DNA of 64,000 nt. Origin: Petrosia ficiformis. Lineage: Eukaryota > Porifera > Demospongiae > Haplosclerida > Petrosiidae. Position 1 is the stretch's first letter; each line of letters begins with the position of its first letter. The stretch covers positions 10,941,701 through 11,005,700 of the forward strand of contig OX345638.1 in assembly GCA_947044365.1 (NCBI GenBank). Direction: 5' to 3'. The notes under the pieces are model-generated. The model had not been told where the DNA came from. It made no database searches and saw only the letters and a list, made by a program, of their open reading frames with translations. Position numbers and translations under genes: made by a program. This document shows positions 1-12,800 of this stretch, piece by piece.

Positions 1-290
1 ACATGTTTCTAGGTAATAATACATGTACATGTTTCTAGGTAATAATACATGTACATATTCCTAGGTAATAATACATGTACATGTTCCTAGGTAATAATAT
101 ATGTACATGTTCCTAGGTAATAATACATGTACATGTTTCTAGGTAATAATACATGTACATGTTCCTAGGTAATAATATATGTACATTGTACTTGTACATG
201 TATCTAGGTAATAATACATGTACATGTACATGTACTTAGGTAACAATACATGTACATTTACATACGTAATAATACATGTACATGTTCCTA
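1..290. repeat. 26-bp minisatellite, left part
   Basis: Tandem units of about 26 bp built on aggtaataatacatgtacat plus a variable ttcct/tttct end. The array is cut at 290 by a Tc1/mariner element and continues beyond it from about 1977, so both parts were once one array. Confidence 0.9.
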
Positions 291-1974
291 CAGTACTAGA
301 CACAATTACCTTACATGTCACGCGTAGTTAACATTAATGTGAGGTGATTACCACTCACGTGAAAACACGCAAACCACGTAATAACACGCTTTGAGGATCA
401 CTTTTGGCAGACACATGACTTTAACTTGCTCCAAATATTAAAACTAAATCTGATTGGTCAATCTCGAAGTGATCCATCCAAGTGATCCACCTAGTCAGTA
501 TTTAAACGATTAACCACGTGGTGTAGGCAGTGAGTGCAAAGACTCAGAGTAGTAAAGGACTATAGACTATGCCGTTGGGAGAGTACAAAAGGCAAAGAAT
601 AATTTATTTACAAGGTATTCCTTCCTCAATCCAACAGAGATCACAGAGGTTGTCAGTGCAGACTTGCAACTTGGTAAGAAAAGTTACTATATATAACTAT
701 AATTATATAATTATATATATATTGTATTCTATACATATAATTATATATATTATGGATGTATAATCAAATAGACATAATATTTCAGAAAAATAATTACTGT
801 ATATTGAATATTTAGATATGTAAATAAAAGTATATTTTCCTCTCCACTATAGGCAGACAATTATTAACACCATTGAACGATGGAAAGAAAATGGAAGAGT
901 GATCGACAGGTGGCCGTCCACACATTTTCGAGGATTTTCATTACGAATTTATTGATAAGGTGATGGATGAGATGCGAGGAGAGATTTGTTCCAATAAATT
1001 ACGAGATCGGCTGATTGAATGCTACCCAGATCTTCACATGTCAGCGGGATGCAAACAAGATGATACGATTGGAGTGAGCGAGGATGATGTTGGCAACCAA
1101 GGAGAATTTTGACGACGTAATATTCACTGATGAATCAACTTTTGAGGTAGAGTATCACAGTACAAAATGCTATCGAAGAATTGGACAGCCAAGGATACTG
1201 AAATCATGACCTAAACATCCGGCCAAGATTCATGCTTGTGGAGGTATTTCAAAAAAGGGGGCTACTTCTCTCATTCTGTTTAAAGACTAGCTATGACAGC
1301 AACAAGATACGCTAAAATAGTAGATGCTGCCCTTATTCCTTTCATAGCAAATGCTTACCCAACTAATCACCATTTCTATCAGGACTACGATCCTAAACAT
1401 ACGAGCCTTTGGTCTCAGTGGTTTTTAACACAGAAAAAATTAATTGCTGGTCATCTCCCCCAGAAAGTCCAGACCTCAACCCCATTGAGAACGTCTGGGG
1501 GGACTATGAAGCAAGTTATCCGTAATCAGTATAAACCAAGGACATTACCCTAACTAGAAGAGACCATCAAACACTATTGGAATACGAACATTTCTGCTCA
1601 AGTTTGTACAAGATACATTAATCACATCAAAACAGTTCTTCCAGCAGTTGTCGAGTGTGAAGGGGAGCCAACTGGTTTTTAAAAACTTTATTTATAATAA
1701 TTATAAGACTATGTATAGTAACTTATTATAGTGTTACAAAATAATTACTACCTTTCATATAATAATACTTATTTAATAATCAAAAAACTATATAAACAAT
1801 TATGAAAAATTAATCTGTTTGTGAAAAGTATATTCATTCATGTGGTTACACGCAAGTCTCACCTACGCGCATGTATGCGTGTACAATTATTACATGCATT
1901 TTTCAAGTGTATAATTGTGCGTGTACATGCGTTATTACCACGCGTGACATGTAAGTTAATTGTGTCTAGTACTG
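291..1974 (+). mobile_element. Tc1/mariner-type DNA transposon (degraded)
   Basis: The ends are inverted repeats of about 38 bp: the left end begins cagtactagacacaatta and the right end carries its reverse complement (near 1937-1974). Each end is flanked by TA (289-290 and 1975-1976), the target duplication typical of Tc1/mariner. The interior carries transposase remnants. The element splits a 26-bp minisatellite. Confidence 0.88.
569..1680 (+). pseudogene. Tc1/mariner transposase, broken
   Basis: Family motifs lie in different frames with stops between them. The N-terminal part (569 onward, MPLGEYKRQRIIYLQG) looks like the helix-turn-helix half. It is followed by an AT-rich stretch at about 675-852 that may be an intron or insertion, then INTIERWKENGRV. 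Catalytic-type motifs follow: IFTDES near 1120-1135, QDYDPKHTS near 1379-1405, and SPDLNPIENVWG near 1464-1500 in a third frame. A stop near 1207 and at least one frameshift make it non-functional. The D, D and E motifs identify the family; activity is not expected. Confidence 0.85.
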
Positions 1975-1976
1975 TA

Positions 1977-2155
1977 TGTACATTTACATGTTCTAAGGTA
2001 ATAATACATGTACACGTGCATGTTCATAGGTAATTATACATGTACCTAGGTATTAATACATGTACATGTACATGTTCCCATGTTAATAATACATGTACAT
2101 GTACCCATGTTAATAATACATGTACATGTTCCTATGTTAATAATACATTTACATG
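1977..2155. repeat. 26-bp minisatellite, right part
   Basis: Continuation of the array seen at 1-290, with units such as aggtaataatacatgtac and diverged versions carrying catgttaataat. It starts directly after the right TA of the Tc1/mariner element. Confidence 0.8.
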
Positions 2156-2189
2156 TATATACACAAGTACATACAAATATTTATATTGC

Positions 2190-2402
2190 ATACATACATA
2201 CATAAATGTACATACATACATACATACATGTATATACATGCATACATACATACATACATACATACATACATACATACATACATACATACATACATACATA
2301 CATACATACAGTGGTTCTCAAAAGAAACTCGCGAGTTCACGAGAGCCACACGCAATTGAACACAAAACTCGCAAGTTTCTTTTGAAATGTACTGTACATA
2401 GA

Positions 2403-2430
<28 letters not shown>
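2190..2430. repeat. (CATA)n microsatellite, interrupted
   Basis: Long run of the tetranucleotide CATA, broken at 2309-2394 by a small inverted-repeat element and resuming after it. Long open frames of Tyr/Ile/His/Thr across it are repeat artefacts. Confidence 0.92.
2309..2394. mobile_element. 86-bp MITE inside (CATA)n
   Basis: Near-palindromic: the first 30 bases (cagtggttctcaaaagaaac at the tip) are the inverse of the last 30 with a few mismatches. It is flanked by TA on both sides (2307-2308, 2395-2396). CAGT tips and TA targets resemble miniature Tc1/mariner relatives. Confidence 0.7.
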
Positions 2431-2434
<4 letters not shown>

Positions 2435-2576
2435 CATATACATATACACAGGAATTCAAGACAGAGCAGAGTGTATGATGGTTCTAATTCAACACAGACA
2501 GACTCATGTTGTACATCACAAAATAGCATACGTCTGTATTAAGTTTATAGTAAACCTGTGTAATACATGTAGGTAA

Positions 2577-2845
2577 AAGTAATGGATGGAGGATGGATGG
2601 ATGGATGAATGGATGGATGAATGGATGAATGAATGAATGGATCGATGAATGGATGGATGAATGGATGAATAGATGGAAAGATGGATGGATGGATGGATGG
2701 ATGGATGGATGGATGGATGAATGAATGGATCGATGAATGGATGGATGAATGGATGAATAGATGGAAAGATGGATGGATGGATGGATGGATGGATAGATGG
2801 AAAGATGAATGGATGAATGGATGAATGGATAGATGAATGAATGTT
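2577..2845. repeat. (GGAT)n-type repeat with ATGAATGGAT variants
   Basis: Imperfect GGATGGATGAAT tandem array with a longer-order block (gaatggatcgatgaatgg...gatggaaagatgg) seen twice. No gene is visible from here to about 3200 apart from unique AT-rich DNA. Confidence 0.9.
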
Positions 2846-3209
2846 TGTGTGTCTGTGTGTGTCTGTCTGTCTGTGTGTTACCATGTAATCTTTGCAAATA
2901 CCTGGTGTTACTGGTTCATTGACACTGCTTTCCAAACGCTAGAGTCTGATAATTCCGAGATTTAAACGGTTTGTGATAAACTCGTTGACAAATGAAATGA
3001 CGATCTCCAGCTTTCATGGAATCGATAGACTTTCCTGAGTCGCCATTTTCACTCCCTCTGTACGCTGCGCATGCGCATTGGGGTATATAGTTTTGGCTCA
3101 TGTGCTTACTTCGTCGATCCTCTCAATCATTTCTCAACCTTTGGTATCCAGTTATGACTTCATCACTGCTACACTATTGAAATCAACTATAGTTTGAACA
3201 GATTTATTG

Positions 3210-3648
3210 TGTATTGTGAAAGAATTCAACGGAAAACGCCATCTGTCAACATTGTTCAGTGATTCAACCATAGAAGAAATTTCTGACATTGACATTGGAT
3301 ATGTTGCAGAAGATAGTTCTGATACAGATACATTTAGTCACCATCAATTACACAATGTACCAATCTTCGGAGTGTGATGAACTCAAGAAATGTCTTAACT
3401 GTAACAGTAAGGTACGTGTGGTCAGAATTGACAGTACATACTCTGAAATTGGTGAGTGTACAAAATGTCGAATGATGCAAAATACCGAGTCCTGTGAAAC
3501 ACTTCTCACTACTCGTATTTTTGTCAAATCTGAAATGCCATCACCAATGTCATTAACAGCAACTGGTGACATGGTACATAAACTGTGCTGTTATGAAGAC
3601 ACCAAGATTACCAAGATGGCATTAATTACTAACATGTCCACCTTTTAG
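3210..3648 (+). pseudogene. Zinc-ribbon / RPA-like OB-fold remnant
   Basis: Frame 1 (about 3220-3378) reads FNGKRHLSTLFSDSTIEEIS and runs into a stop. Frame 2 (about 3356-3648) continues with CLNCNSKV and GECTKCRMMQ, two CxxC pairs spaced like a zinc ribbon. This pattern resembles replication-protein-A-like OB-fold fragments common in cnidarian and sponge genomes, but that assignment is from memory of the motif style only. The shift between frames suggests a pseudogene or an unrecognised intron. A possible TATA-like tatatag lies upstream near 3083. Confidence 0.4.
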
Positions 3649-3873
3649 CCTTACATATAAAAATGACATGATACGTTCCATCTCAAGGTCATGAACTACT
3701 GACTCATGTCTGTCTTTCGTGTTCATTTGATTCACTTTCAATTAACTATTAATTTTGGTTAAAATTACAATCATTTCATTTATTCACTTTCACTTAATTA
3801 ACTATTAATTATGGTTAATAACATTTTTTTGCTGAAACAAACAAGTGCTTGATTGCATGTTGTGAACATGTTC

Positions 3874-4133
3874 AATGAATGGACTGAAGTGCAGAACCCT
3901 TGGTGTAAAAATTTACATTAATAAACATTTAAAGTTCTTCATTCTTCTGAACTCAGCTTAGACTCATATCACATATACGCACAACAAACCGATCTGTCAC
4001 ACAATTTTTTGTCCCCCACAATATTTTGTCCTAGAGTAAAAATTGCTTGAAATTTTTTATCCTTGGACTTTACTTTAAATATTTATTAATGTAAATTTGT
4101 ACAGCGAGGGTTCTGCACTTCAGTGCATTCATT
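3874..4133. mobile_element. MITE with about 60-bp terminal inverted repeats
   Basis: Left end aatgaatggactgaagtgca is repeated in inverted form at the right end. The match continues through gcagaaccct and fragments such as tttacattaataaa, about 60 bp in all. The interior is short and non-coding, about 260 bp overall. Confidence 0.75.
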
Positions 4134-4651
4134 ATAATATGTGTTTATTTTGATGTCCTTTTTATGGCCCGTAGGGCCATCCCTATGATTGCTTTCCCAC
4201 GGGTTCGATGTATGTTTATATATATGTTTGTGTCACCTACGCGAGTATGCGTTGTATACGTAGTTAAGGAAGTTACATCATTCCCGGGGGCTCGGTCAAT
4301 TAATGGGCGTGGCGCGTAAAAGAACGCGCGATCAATCTCTACACACCAGCAGAAAGAAAGCTGTGTAGCTTACTTAGAAACTGGAACTAATAGCTAGCTA
4401 TTCTGCCTGACATATATTCCTAAAGTTCTATAAGGTCTTTTGGGTCAAGTAATAAGAACGGCACCTCATTAAAATTCATTGAATGAATTCGTGAGGGAGG
4501 GGCTGGAGACTAACAGCAACGAATTTATTCTTGTTTTATATAAAAAGCATGATTATATATATGAAAAAAATATTATTGCAAGTATTATTATCTAAATAAA
4601 TGAAAATGCGCATGCTCACGATGAATTCAGCGGTAAATTTGGAAGTAAAGA

Positions 4652-5639
4652 ATGTCACTTCTAGAAATTGGGCCAATTGCTTTTGGTGGCACTCCAGCCA
4701 TTGTAGCATACTTTAGAAGATACAATCTTCTTGCTGTTAACAAGACTTGCTCTAAATGCAATATAGTTATGAGAGAAGCAAGTAGAAGGGATGTTAGTGA
4801 CGGTATTTGTTGGTGGTGTCCACAATGTAAAACAAGGAAATCCATTCGAGAAGGTAGCTTTTTTAGTAAGTCTCGGCTTACACTGCAAAAATGGTTACTT
4901 ATGATACACTTCTGGGCATGGCAATGTCCAGTAACTGACACACTTCAGCAAATACAAATAGGCAAGATGAATGCTGTGGACATTTACAGGTGGCTAAGAG
5001 AGGTATGCAGCACAAAACTCCTCAGTACTCCTATCATTTTAGGCGGACCAGGAATTGTTGTGGAAATTGACGAATCACTTTTTCGTCATAAACCTAAAGT
5101 AAGTAATTAAATCGTATGATACTTGTTGTAATACCGGATTAAATTATAATTTGATTATTATTTAGCTCATAAAAATATTATTATTACAGCACCATAGAGG
5201 TAGACCAACCACACAGCAGATATGGGTGTTTGGAATGGTAGATACATCACATTCACCAGCACTTGGGTTTGTTGAAGTAGTACAGACAAGAGATGCTGCA
5301 ACTTTGCTGCCAATCATTAGGCAGCATATTGCTCCAGGATCTACAGTTCATAGTGACGAATGGAGGGCTTACAATCGCATTCAGAGCTCATCCGGTTTGA
5401 CCCATGGAGTAGTCAATCATAGTCTCCACTTTGTTGACCCCACAACGGGGATCCACACACAACATGTGGAGTCTTATTGGAACAGAATCAAAATTAAGTT
5501 GAAACGCATGCGTGGCTGTCATGGTCACGAATTACCAGGATACCTTGATGAATTTATGTGGCGTGAACGCCATGGCCAAACATCAGATGACGCATTCTTC
5601 AACATCATGCGTGATATGGCACAGCAATACCCTGTTTAG
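4652..5639 (+). CDS. Merlin (IS1016/ISXO2-like) transposase
   Basis: Two exons, 4652-5098 and 5190-5639, joined in phase 0 across a 91-bp intron (gtaagt...ttacag) to give about 298 residues. An N-terminal zinc ribbon is visible (CSKC ... CWWCPQC). The DDE-type core shows VEIDESLF for the first Asp, HSDEWRAY for the second and HVESYWNRIK for the Glu. Both exons are open, the ends are intact and the target duplication is perfect, so the copy looks young and could be competent. The ATG at 4652 is the first in frame after the left end. The alternative that exon 1 reads on to a stop at 5110 would remove the catalytic core, so splicing is the better model. Confidence 0.9.
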
Positions 5640-5674
5640 TAAAAAAATTAATTAATAACAATCATTACACTTAT

Positions 5675-5679
5675 ATACG

Positions 5680-5714
<35 letters not shown>

Positions 5715-5721
5715 TAATCTA

Positions 5722-5753
<32 letters not shown>

Positions 5754-5793
5754 TAATCTAATATGTATATATATATATATATTATATATATAA

Positions 5794-5833
<40 letters not shown>

Positions 5834-5896
5834 TAATCTAATATGTATATATATATATATATATTATATATATATATAATCTAATATATATATAAT

Positions 5897-5927
<31 letters not shown>

Positions 5928-5935
5928 CTGCAATA
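5675..5935. repeat. AT-dinucleotide block with taatctaatatg spacers
   Basis: Runs of (AT)n broken at regular intervals by taatctaatat, about five units. It lies between the transposase stop and the right end of the Merlin element. Confidence 0.85.
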
Positions 5936-6293
5936 TTCATAATCTTATAATCATTATAGCTGTATACATATAACACATATAATAATGACTGTAACACTGT
6001 ATATGTACTTACAATAACAAATTTACTTTTTAAAAAGTCTTCATACAATGTAAGTCTACATCTGGAAAACTTCATCGTGAGCGTTGAGCCACGCCCATAT
6101 GAATTTTAATAAGGTGCCGTTCTTATTACTTGATCCGGTCTTTTGAAAGGTCAGGAGAGTAGATAATCAAAATAATAACTATAATAAGCTGTTGTCTTTC
6201 ATGCTTGATAGTCAGCCATGATTACTGAATGCTGGACACCACAAAGCAGTCATAGGGATACTTTTATAAATTTGTAAAGCAATCATAGGGATG

Positions 6294-6677
6294 TTTTTTT
6301 TCTCTATATACACTTGTTCTGTAGTGTTTCAAATATTGATTTAAGATTCAATATTATATGAAATGTAACATGATTTGTAAGAGTTGAATGCTGTTGGGAT
6401 GAGAAATGTATAATTCTGTATCAATCCTGCACTAGCACCAGTCCTTGTGTTCTATTAATAGTAACTAACAAAAATGCAACTAAATTTTGCTAGTAACAAC
6501 AGCTCCTGAGATGAAGAGATACAGTTCACTGGTTATCTATCCTTCCTCCCGCTATATAGTAGAGACACTTCATCATTCAACACGTACACGGCAAATTTAT
6601 TAACATTTTTAAGCAAATAATAATGTTAAAAAATATACATATATATAAGCCTATAAATTAAATATTATTATTATAAG
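6294..6677. other. Unique AT-rich spacer
   Basis: No gene or repeat recognised. It is the 3' flank of minus-strand gene A, whose stop codon is at 6678-6680. Confidence 0.5.
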
Positions 6678-9600
6678 TTATTTCCTTAACTTCACTTCTT
6701 CTCTTTCCAATATTTCAATTACTTTACGTTCATTATACATACGTGCCAGATGTAGAGGTGAGTGTCCAACCTGTGTTATAATACAATAAATTAATATTAT
6801 AATAATTATGTGTTATGTAAGTAATTACTAACATAATTATTATCATAATATATCTTAAGATAACTATAGTTTGTGGATACTAATTATATTATATTTTTAT
6901 TGAATTCACCAAATCACTATTATTAATACACATATCATGATTACTATGAACATGAGATTATTATAATTAATATCACCAAATTGAATATATCTAATATTTG
7001 ATTCCACAAACAATAGTTATCTTAAGATACTAATACTATTATAATGAATTATCAAATATCAGTTATACAATGGAACCTATATTACCATTAGGACACACAT
7101 CAATGATTATTATAATATTTATTATAAGCTTTTACAAGAATTAGAAAAAAGAAATTATTAATCAAATATATGATCTCATTTTGAGACATCTGAATGATGT
7201 TGTATTATAATCATATCATAATAATCATTTGTAATATAATTTAAGATTATTAAGTAAACATGAACCAATCATAATATTTACTTACCCAATCCTTTACATG
7301 AATATCAGCACCATGTGATAATAATACATTCAGAATATCAACATGACCACAGAAAGATGACAAATGTAAAGGTGTTTGTCCATACTGTAGTAATAACAAT
7401 CATTAGATACTTGTAATATCTCGTGTTTATGAAAATAATAATAATAGTTAATTAAGTAGTTATTAATGTTATGACATCATAACAGGTTATTAGTTAATAA
7501 TAATGATAACAAATATATATTACAGATATACATTAGCTATGTAATTAATTATATAATCAATACATAAATTATAATACATAATATTTATTTAATATTTACT
7601 TACCACATCCTTTACATGAATATCAGCACCATGTGATAATAACACTTTCACAATATCAACATGACCACTCTTGGATGACAAATGTAAAGGTGTTTGTTGG
7701 CGCTGTAGTAATAACAATCATTTGATACTTGTAATATCTTGTGTTTATGAGAATAATAATAATAGTTAATTAAGTAGATATTAATGTTATGACATCATAA
7801 CAGGTTATTAGTTAATAATAATTATAACAAATATATATTACAGATATACATTAGCTATGTAATTAATTATATAATCAATACATAAATTATAATATATTTA
7901 TTATTCCCTTATTTCATCACATACACATAATGTGATACTACAAATATTCATTTCAATACAATATCAAGTAGTTTGTTAATCAGTATTGATGATATTGAGT
8001 ATGATACTGATATTTGTTATTACACATAATACATGTGTTCATATTAGCTTCAGATTTCATATAAATTCTGTTTAAAATGGTATAACATAGAGCTAGGTGT
8101 TATAGACCTGTATCAGTATCACTATTAATACTTGGACATTACTCAATACCAGAAGTTTCAGATGTGGTATTGAAGTATTGAGTATCTTGATATCATATCA
8201 CTCATCACTAACATATATATCACAAGAGTTAGAATTAGCTCCTACATGTACTATATAATATATTACTGTGTGTGGATATAATAACTCACCCAATGATATT
8301 TCTTATTAGGGTTAGCACCCTTGTTCAACAATATTTTACTTTCAAATACATTTTGATTCCACCCTGCTTCGTACAGATCATAATCCTATAGTAATATATG
8401 AATATAGATATATAATTATTATCACATAACATAATACATACTAGTTTATCCTGTTCCTCTTGTGTGAGTGTTTCTGCTGATTTTAATTCTAAATAAATAT
8501 AACAAATGATATAGTATGTTACATGTTATTATACTGGAGAAAAAACTGAAATTCTATTTAGCATTAATAATTATAGTAATATATTATAAGTTCTCAAAGG
8601 AATGTGTTAATGTTTGTGTCAGTCTATATAAGTGTAAAGTTGTAATGATGAGTCATTCTAGAGTATGACTATACATACTCTACACTAATATAATTATAGT
8701 GATTAACATAACGAGCAATCTGTGGATCTTCCAGTAGATGTTCCAGTCACTCAAACACATTTCTTACTCATACTTAATTCTATCATTTGTCAAAGAAATT
8801 GGAAATTTAAAGAGAAAGAATTGAAAAAGTCAAAACTACAAAGCAATCTCACAAAAGAGCTAATAAAAAAAGATCATTGGGAGAATTAAACAACCCACTT
8901 CCATATAACCCTACATAAGTACTTACACCTCTATAAAGCTAAATAAAAAGAGCTGTACTTATATGTATGATTAAATGGAAGTGGTTTGTTTAATTTTAGG
9001 TTAACCTCCCAACCTTGTTGGCATGCTTTTTGGGTTTTGACGTCTCTACATCTTTCTCCATTTTTATTGATTATTCTTGTTTTTTCTGAATGGTAGACAA
9101 TTTGTGAATATTTTATGTAGATTGCTGTGAGGCTTCATCATCATTGAAGGTCAGACTTTTGTATAATTATATCCATTATTTATGAATTGATTATCATTCT
9201 TTTTCACTTACAGATGACACTGCTTGTTTTATATTTCACTTACAGCTTTGCCACAAGAAGTAATGCTAGTCTCAGTGTCAATCATTCGCCATTCCAGTGC
9301 TTATCATAATATATAATATTATACTATCAGTATACCATGCTTTTAATATTATGCTGATTATTTTAACAATGAATTTGTTCACAAACTTTATTACTATTCT
9401 TACAATTCCAACGTAGCACGCAATTTCAGTAAACAGCTTTCATGTTCTGAGGACACATATGTGCATGAGCAATTAATTCCACGTGGCTAAATTAATGAAT
9501 ACACTTATAAACATAGTGTCCAATTTGAGATCAAATCTTCGCTGTCGTTGAGACTGTCTTCTTTTCGAAGCATCTGAAGATATCATCTTGATACTTGTAG

Positions 9601-9823
9601 ACCAGAATTTTACAAAGAATGCGATTGGAATGGTGATAGAATCATTGTGACAGTTCAACCTTAACCACAATCTTTGGCCATCTAGACAGCATTGGTAGTC
9701 ATAAAAACACTAGATATGACTAGGTATGTGTGTATTAAAGCTTATATGTATATATTACCACGGAATTTAGCTCATCACTTGCAATTGAAATGTATGGGCG
9801 GCCATTTTCTTTTCGTGCCATCC
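6678..9823 (-). CDS. Gene A C-terminal exons: ankyrin repeats
   Basis: 9759-9823 (MARKENGRPYISIAS), 8442-8488, 8290-8385 (degenerate cap, KILLNKGANPNKK), 7604-7702 and 7286-7384 (full repeats, TPLHLSS...VLLSHGADIHVKD), 6678-6770 (SPLHLARMYNERK, ending LRK then stop). Each full repeat is exactly one 33-codon phase-0 exon, the classical one-exon-one-repeat layout. Gene A shows two full repeats against six in gene B. Between 8500 and 9750 no exon is clear although phase demands one. Confidence 0.82.
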
Positions 9824-12800
9824 CTACATAGACAGTACTACCGTATTCTCTGATACAACATTAATAAGATAACAGATATGTTGAATTATGATTGAGTAGT
9901 TGTAACAGATTATAAAACAAACAGCAGAAATATAGCTATACTTACAATTATAATATATTACACAACATTTTACACTTGCTGAAACAATATAATTAGTATT
10001 TGGATACATCAATATAACATCATATACTAACATGTACACTCTGGATGAGAGGTGGACACAACACAAAATATAACATTATACCTTCATGAAACCAGGAGAG
10101 ATGTCTGGTCTTATCAGCTGAGCATTTAACATTGCTTACATCACAGCAGAGCATTTCCTTATGTTCCCTAATTAGATGGCAAAGATGGAATGAGGAATTC
10201 GTACATCCTTCTATTTTACATCTAAACCCTTCCTGTGTAGAAGCCAGAGAATCAGTCCAGCCAAACTTGTGGACAATTGATTCTATACCTTCATGAATCA
10301 TACGACGGATATTGAAGCAGTTACGAGATGGACCGAAGTAGCGTAAAGTTAATGATTTGACCTGATCTAGTAAATGTAGAGCACCACCGAAATGTTGACA
10401 CCTCAGGACAACTTTGTTACGATAAACATCATTAACCAACTGAAATTGAGTTGGAGAAACATGTCCCATGAGAAAGACTACAAGTGATGTGAAGAGACCA
10501 TTAGGAATCAATTCATCATCCCATGTTAGATATAGAGGCTCAATAGCATCACTACTATCTTCAAATGGATCATCGATTATATCCAGGACACATGGAATGA
10601 AATATCTTGGAATGGGTGATCTGAAATATAGATATCTTGTGTCATTTGGGATCTGTGATATGATTAGTAACCCTTCCATCAGTTTTAGGAAATCATTACA
10701 AGAGAAAACATCCTCCTCAAATTCCATGGTGTCTAGTAACTCTCGTTTGAAGATTCCTTTTGTTTTAAGACTCCTAATTGTGGCATCGTCATACCGATCA
10801 TCTCCATACGAAACAGCAATTATCTGAGACAGCATATCAAATAGCACTTGTGGGTCAAGAAACACCACATGAGATAGAATACCAGGGAAGTGGAGATAAA
10901 TGGACAGATTATGGAAGTACCACAAAGCAGCCAGTACCTCCTTACGTTGCATACCGACTGACTTTCCAATCTCAACACATTCATCAAGGCTTATCATTCT
11001 TCGACCTTTTGTTTTGGATTTTAGCTCTACCTGGAAGAAGAACCATCGTGCAGGAACTTCAGCTCTAATGTAAGATCGACCTGTAATACGCCGGATTCTT
11101 TCAGCAATCTCTTCTTCATTTCTACCTCTACCCATATTGTTAACTGGAAAGATTATATCTTTACCTTTGATGTAATCGTGTCTGACATCTTCATAATTCT
11201 TAAGCTCACTATGAAGACGCTCATTCTTCTCATCAAGGCTCTCTTTAAGCTCATTATTTTCTTGAAGCCTTTCATATTCATCGTAGCACGTACCAATGAC
11301 TATAAAGTGTGGCCTTCCATACTTTTCTAATCGATCAAAGGGAGGAGGACGAAGCTGAGACTTGCAACGAAAAAAGCTCTTTGTAAGCTGCATAGTGCTC
11401 ATCTGCCTTTTCTCACCTTCACCAACTTTTCTCCCATGCACTGAATAGAAGAAATTTGCATCATCATCAAGCTTTTCATCAAGCCTGAAAAGAACCATAT
11501 TGAGAGAATGATAATGAAGTAGTGCTGGAGCAATATCTAGGAAAGCAGCCTGTCCTCCTAAGTCAACACCGTACATCATATGAGTGTTATACAACTCATC
11601 AGATTTCTTTACTTCAGTAATCAATTGAAGAAGCTCTTTGTTTACAGTGGAAGGATCGGTAGGCAGAGAATCATGAGGCGTTTTCTTTGGTGTCACTTGT
11701 GATGTGAGTAATGGCTTCTCTTTGGACTCTTGTACTCCCGACATCGATTGTAGTTGCTCTTCATCTGGAGAGTGGTCAATAGGCAGAGAATCGTAAGGCT
11801 TCTCCTTAGGTGTCACTTGTGATATGAGTAATGGTTTCTCTTGTACACCTGACATCGATTGTAGCTTTTCTTCATCTTGAGAGTGGTCAGTAGGTAGAGA
11901 ATCGTGAGGCTTCTTCTTTGGTGTCATTTGTGATGTGAGTAACGATTTCTCTTTGGACTGTTGTACTCCCGACATCGATTGTAGCATTTCTTTATCTGGA
12001 GAGTGGTCAGTAGGCAGAGAATAATGAGACTTCTTCTCTGGTGTCACATGTGTTGTGAGTAACGGTTTCTCTTTGGATTGTTGTACTCTCGACATCGACT
12101 GTAGTTTTTCTTCATCTGGAGAGTGGTCAGTAGGCAGAGAATAATGAGACTTCGTCTCTGGTCTCACATGTGTTATGAGTAACGGTTTCTCTTTGGATTG
12201 TTGTACTCCCGACATTGATTGTAGCTTTTCTTCATCTGGAGAGTGGTCAGTAGGCAGAGAATAATGAGACTTCGTCTCTGGTCTCACATGTGTTGTGAGT
12301 AACGGTTTCTCTTTGGATTGTTGTACTCTCGACATCGACTGTAGTTTTTCTTCATCTGGAGAGTGGTCAGTAGGCAGAGAATCGTGAGGCTTCTTCTTTG
12401 GTGTCACTTTTGATGTAAACAATGGGTTCTCTTTCGACTCTTGTACTCCTGACATCGATTGTAGCTGCTCTTCATCTGGAGAGTGGTCAGTAGGTAGAGA
12501 ATCGTGAGGCTTCTTCTTTGGTGTCACTTGCGATGTGAGTAACGATTTCTCTTTGGATTGTTGTACTCCCGACATTGATTGTAGCTTTTCTTCATCTGGA
12601 GAGTGGTCAGTAGGCAGAGAATAATGAGACTTCGTCTCTGGTCTCACATGTGTTATGAGTAACGGTTTCTCTTTGGATTGTTGTACTCTCGACATCGACT
12701 GTAGTTTTTCTTCATCTGGAGAGTGGTCAGTAGGCAGAGAATCGTGAGGCTTCTTCTTTGGTGTCACTTTTGATGTAAACAATGGTTTCTCTTTCGACTC

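Larger units (their letters stand above)
4442..6136 (+). mobile_element. Merlin-type DNA transposon, apparently complete
   Basis: Inverted ends of about 38 bp, ggrtcaagtaataagaacgg at the tips, at 4442 and 6136. The 8-bp direct repeat ggtctttt sits at 4434-4441 and 6137-6144; the uninterrupted copy of the host repeat near 17.9 kb has one related site there (ggtccttt). An 8-9 bp target duplication and an IS1016/ISXO2-like transposase are the hallmarks of Merlin. An AT-rich block (5675-5935) follows the gene inside the element. Confidence 0.92.
4178..6293. mobile_element. Dispersed repeat, interrupted by a Merlin element
   Basis: 4178-4441 and 6145-6293 are the two halves of one older repeat, joined at ggtctttt. 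Its body (tatacgtagttaaggaagtt, cattcccgggggctcggtca, agtcatagggatac) recurs uninterrupted at about 17700-18100. The outer ends carry an 18-bp inverted repeat, catccctatgattgcttt (4178-4195) and its complement (6276-6293), so it may itself be a TIR element. No coding capacity is seen outside the nested Merlin. Confidence 0.7.

Noticed and set aside
2040..2576. Long ORFs of Tyr-Ile-His-Thr or Met-Tyr-Val-Cys repeats (here and at 28.0-28.4, 31.1-31.7, 39.4-40.4, 41.5-42.1, 60.8-61.2, 62.0-62.5 and 63.0-63.3 kb)
   Set aside because: Translations of (CATA)n, (GTAT)n and (GATA)n microsatellites, open in several frames at once; most lie in introns.
2484..2935. Ile-His-Pro-Ser repeat ORFs (also 25.3-25.9, 26.6-27.1, 27.7-28.0, 44.0 kb)
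   Set aside because: Read-through of (CCAT)n/(GGAT)n arrays without any other coding signal.
9473..9670. ORF of 65 residues on the minus strand between gene A exons
   Set aside because: No family recognised, no good splice sites, no counterpart in gene B; could hide the missing small exon but not supported.
10468..11068. Plus-strand ORFs opposite the Roc-COR exon (also 12895-13107, 50461-51452)
   Set aside because: Shadows of the minus-strand coding exon; no motifs of their own.
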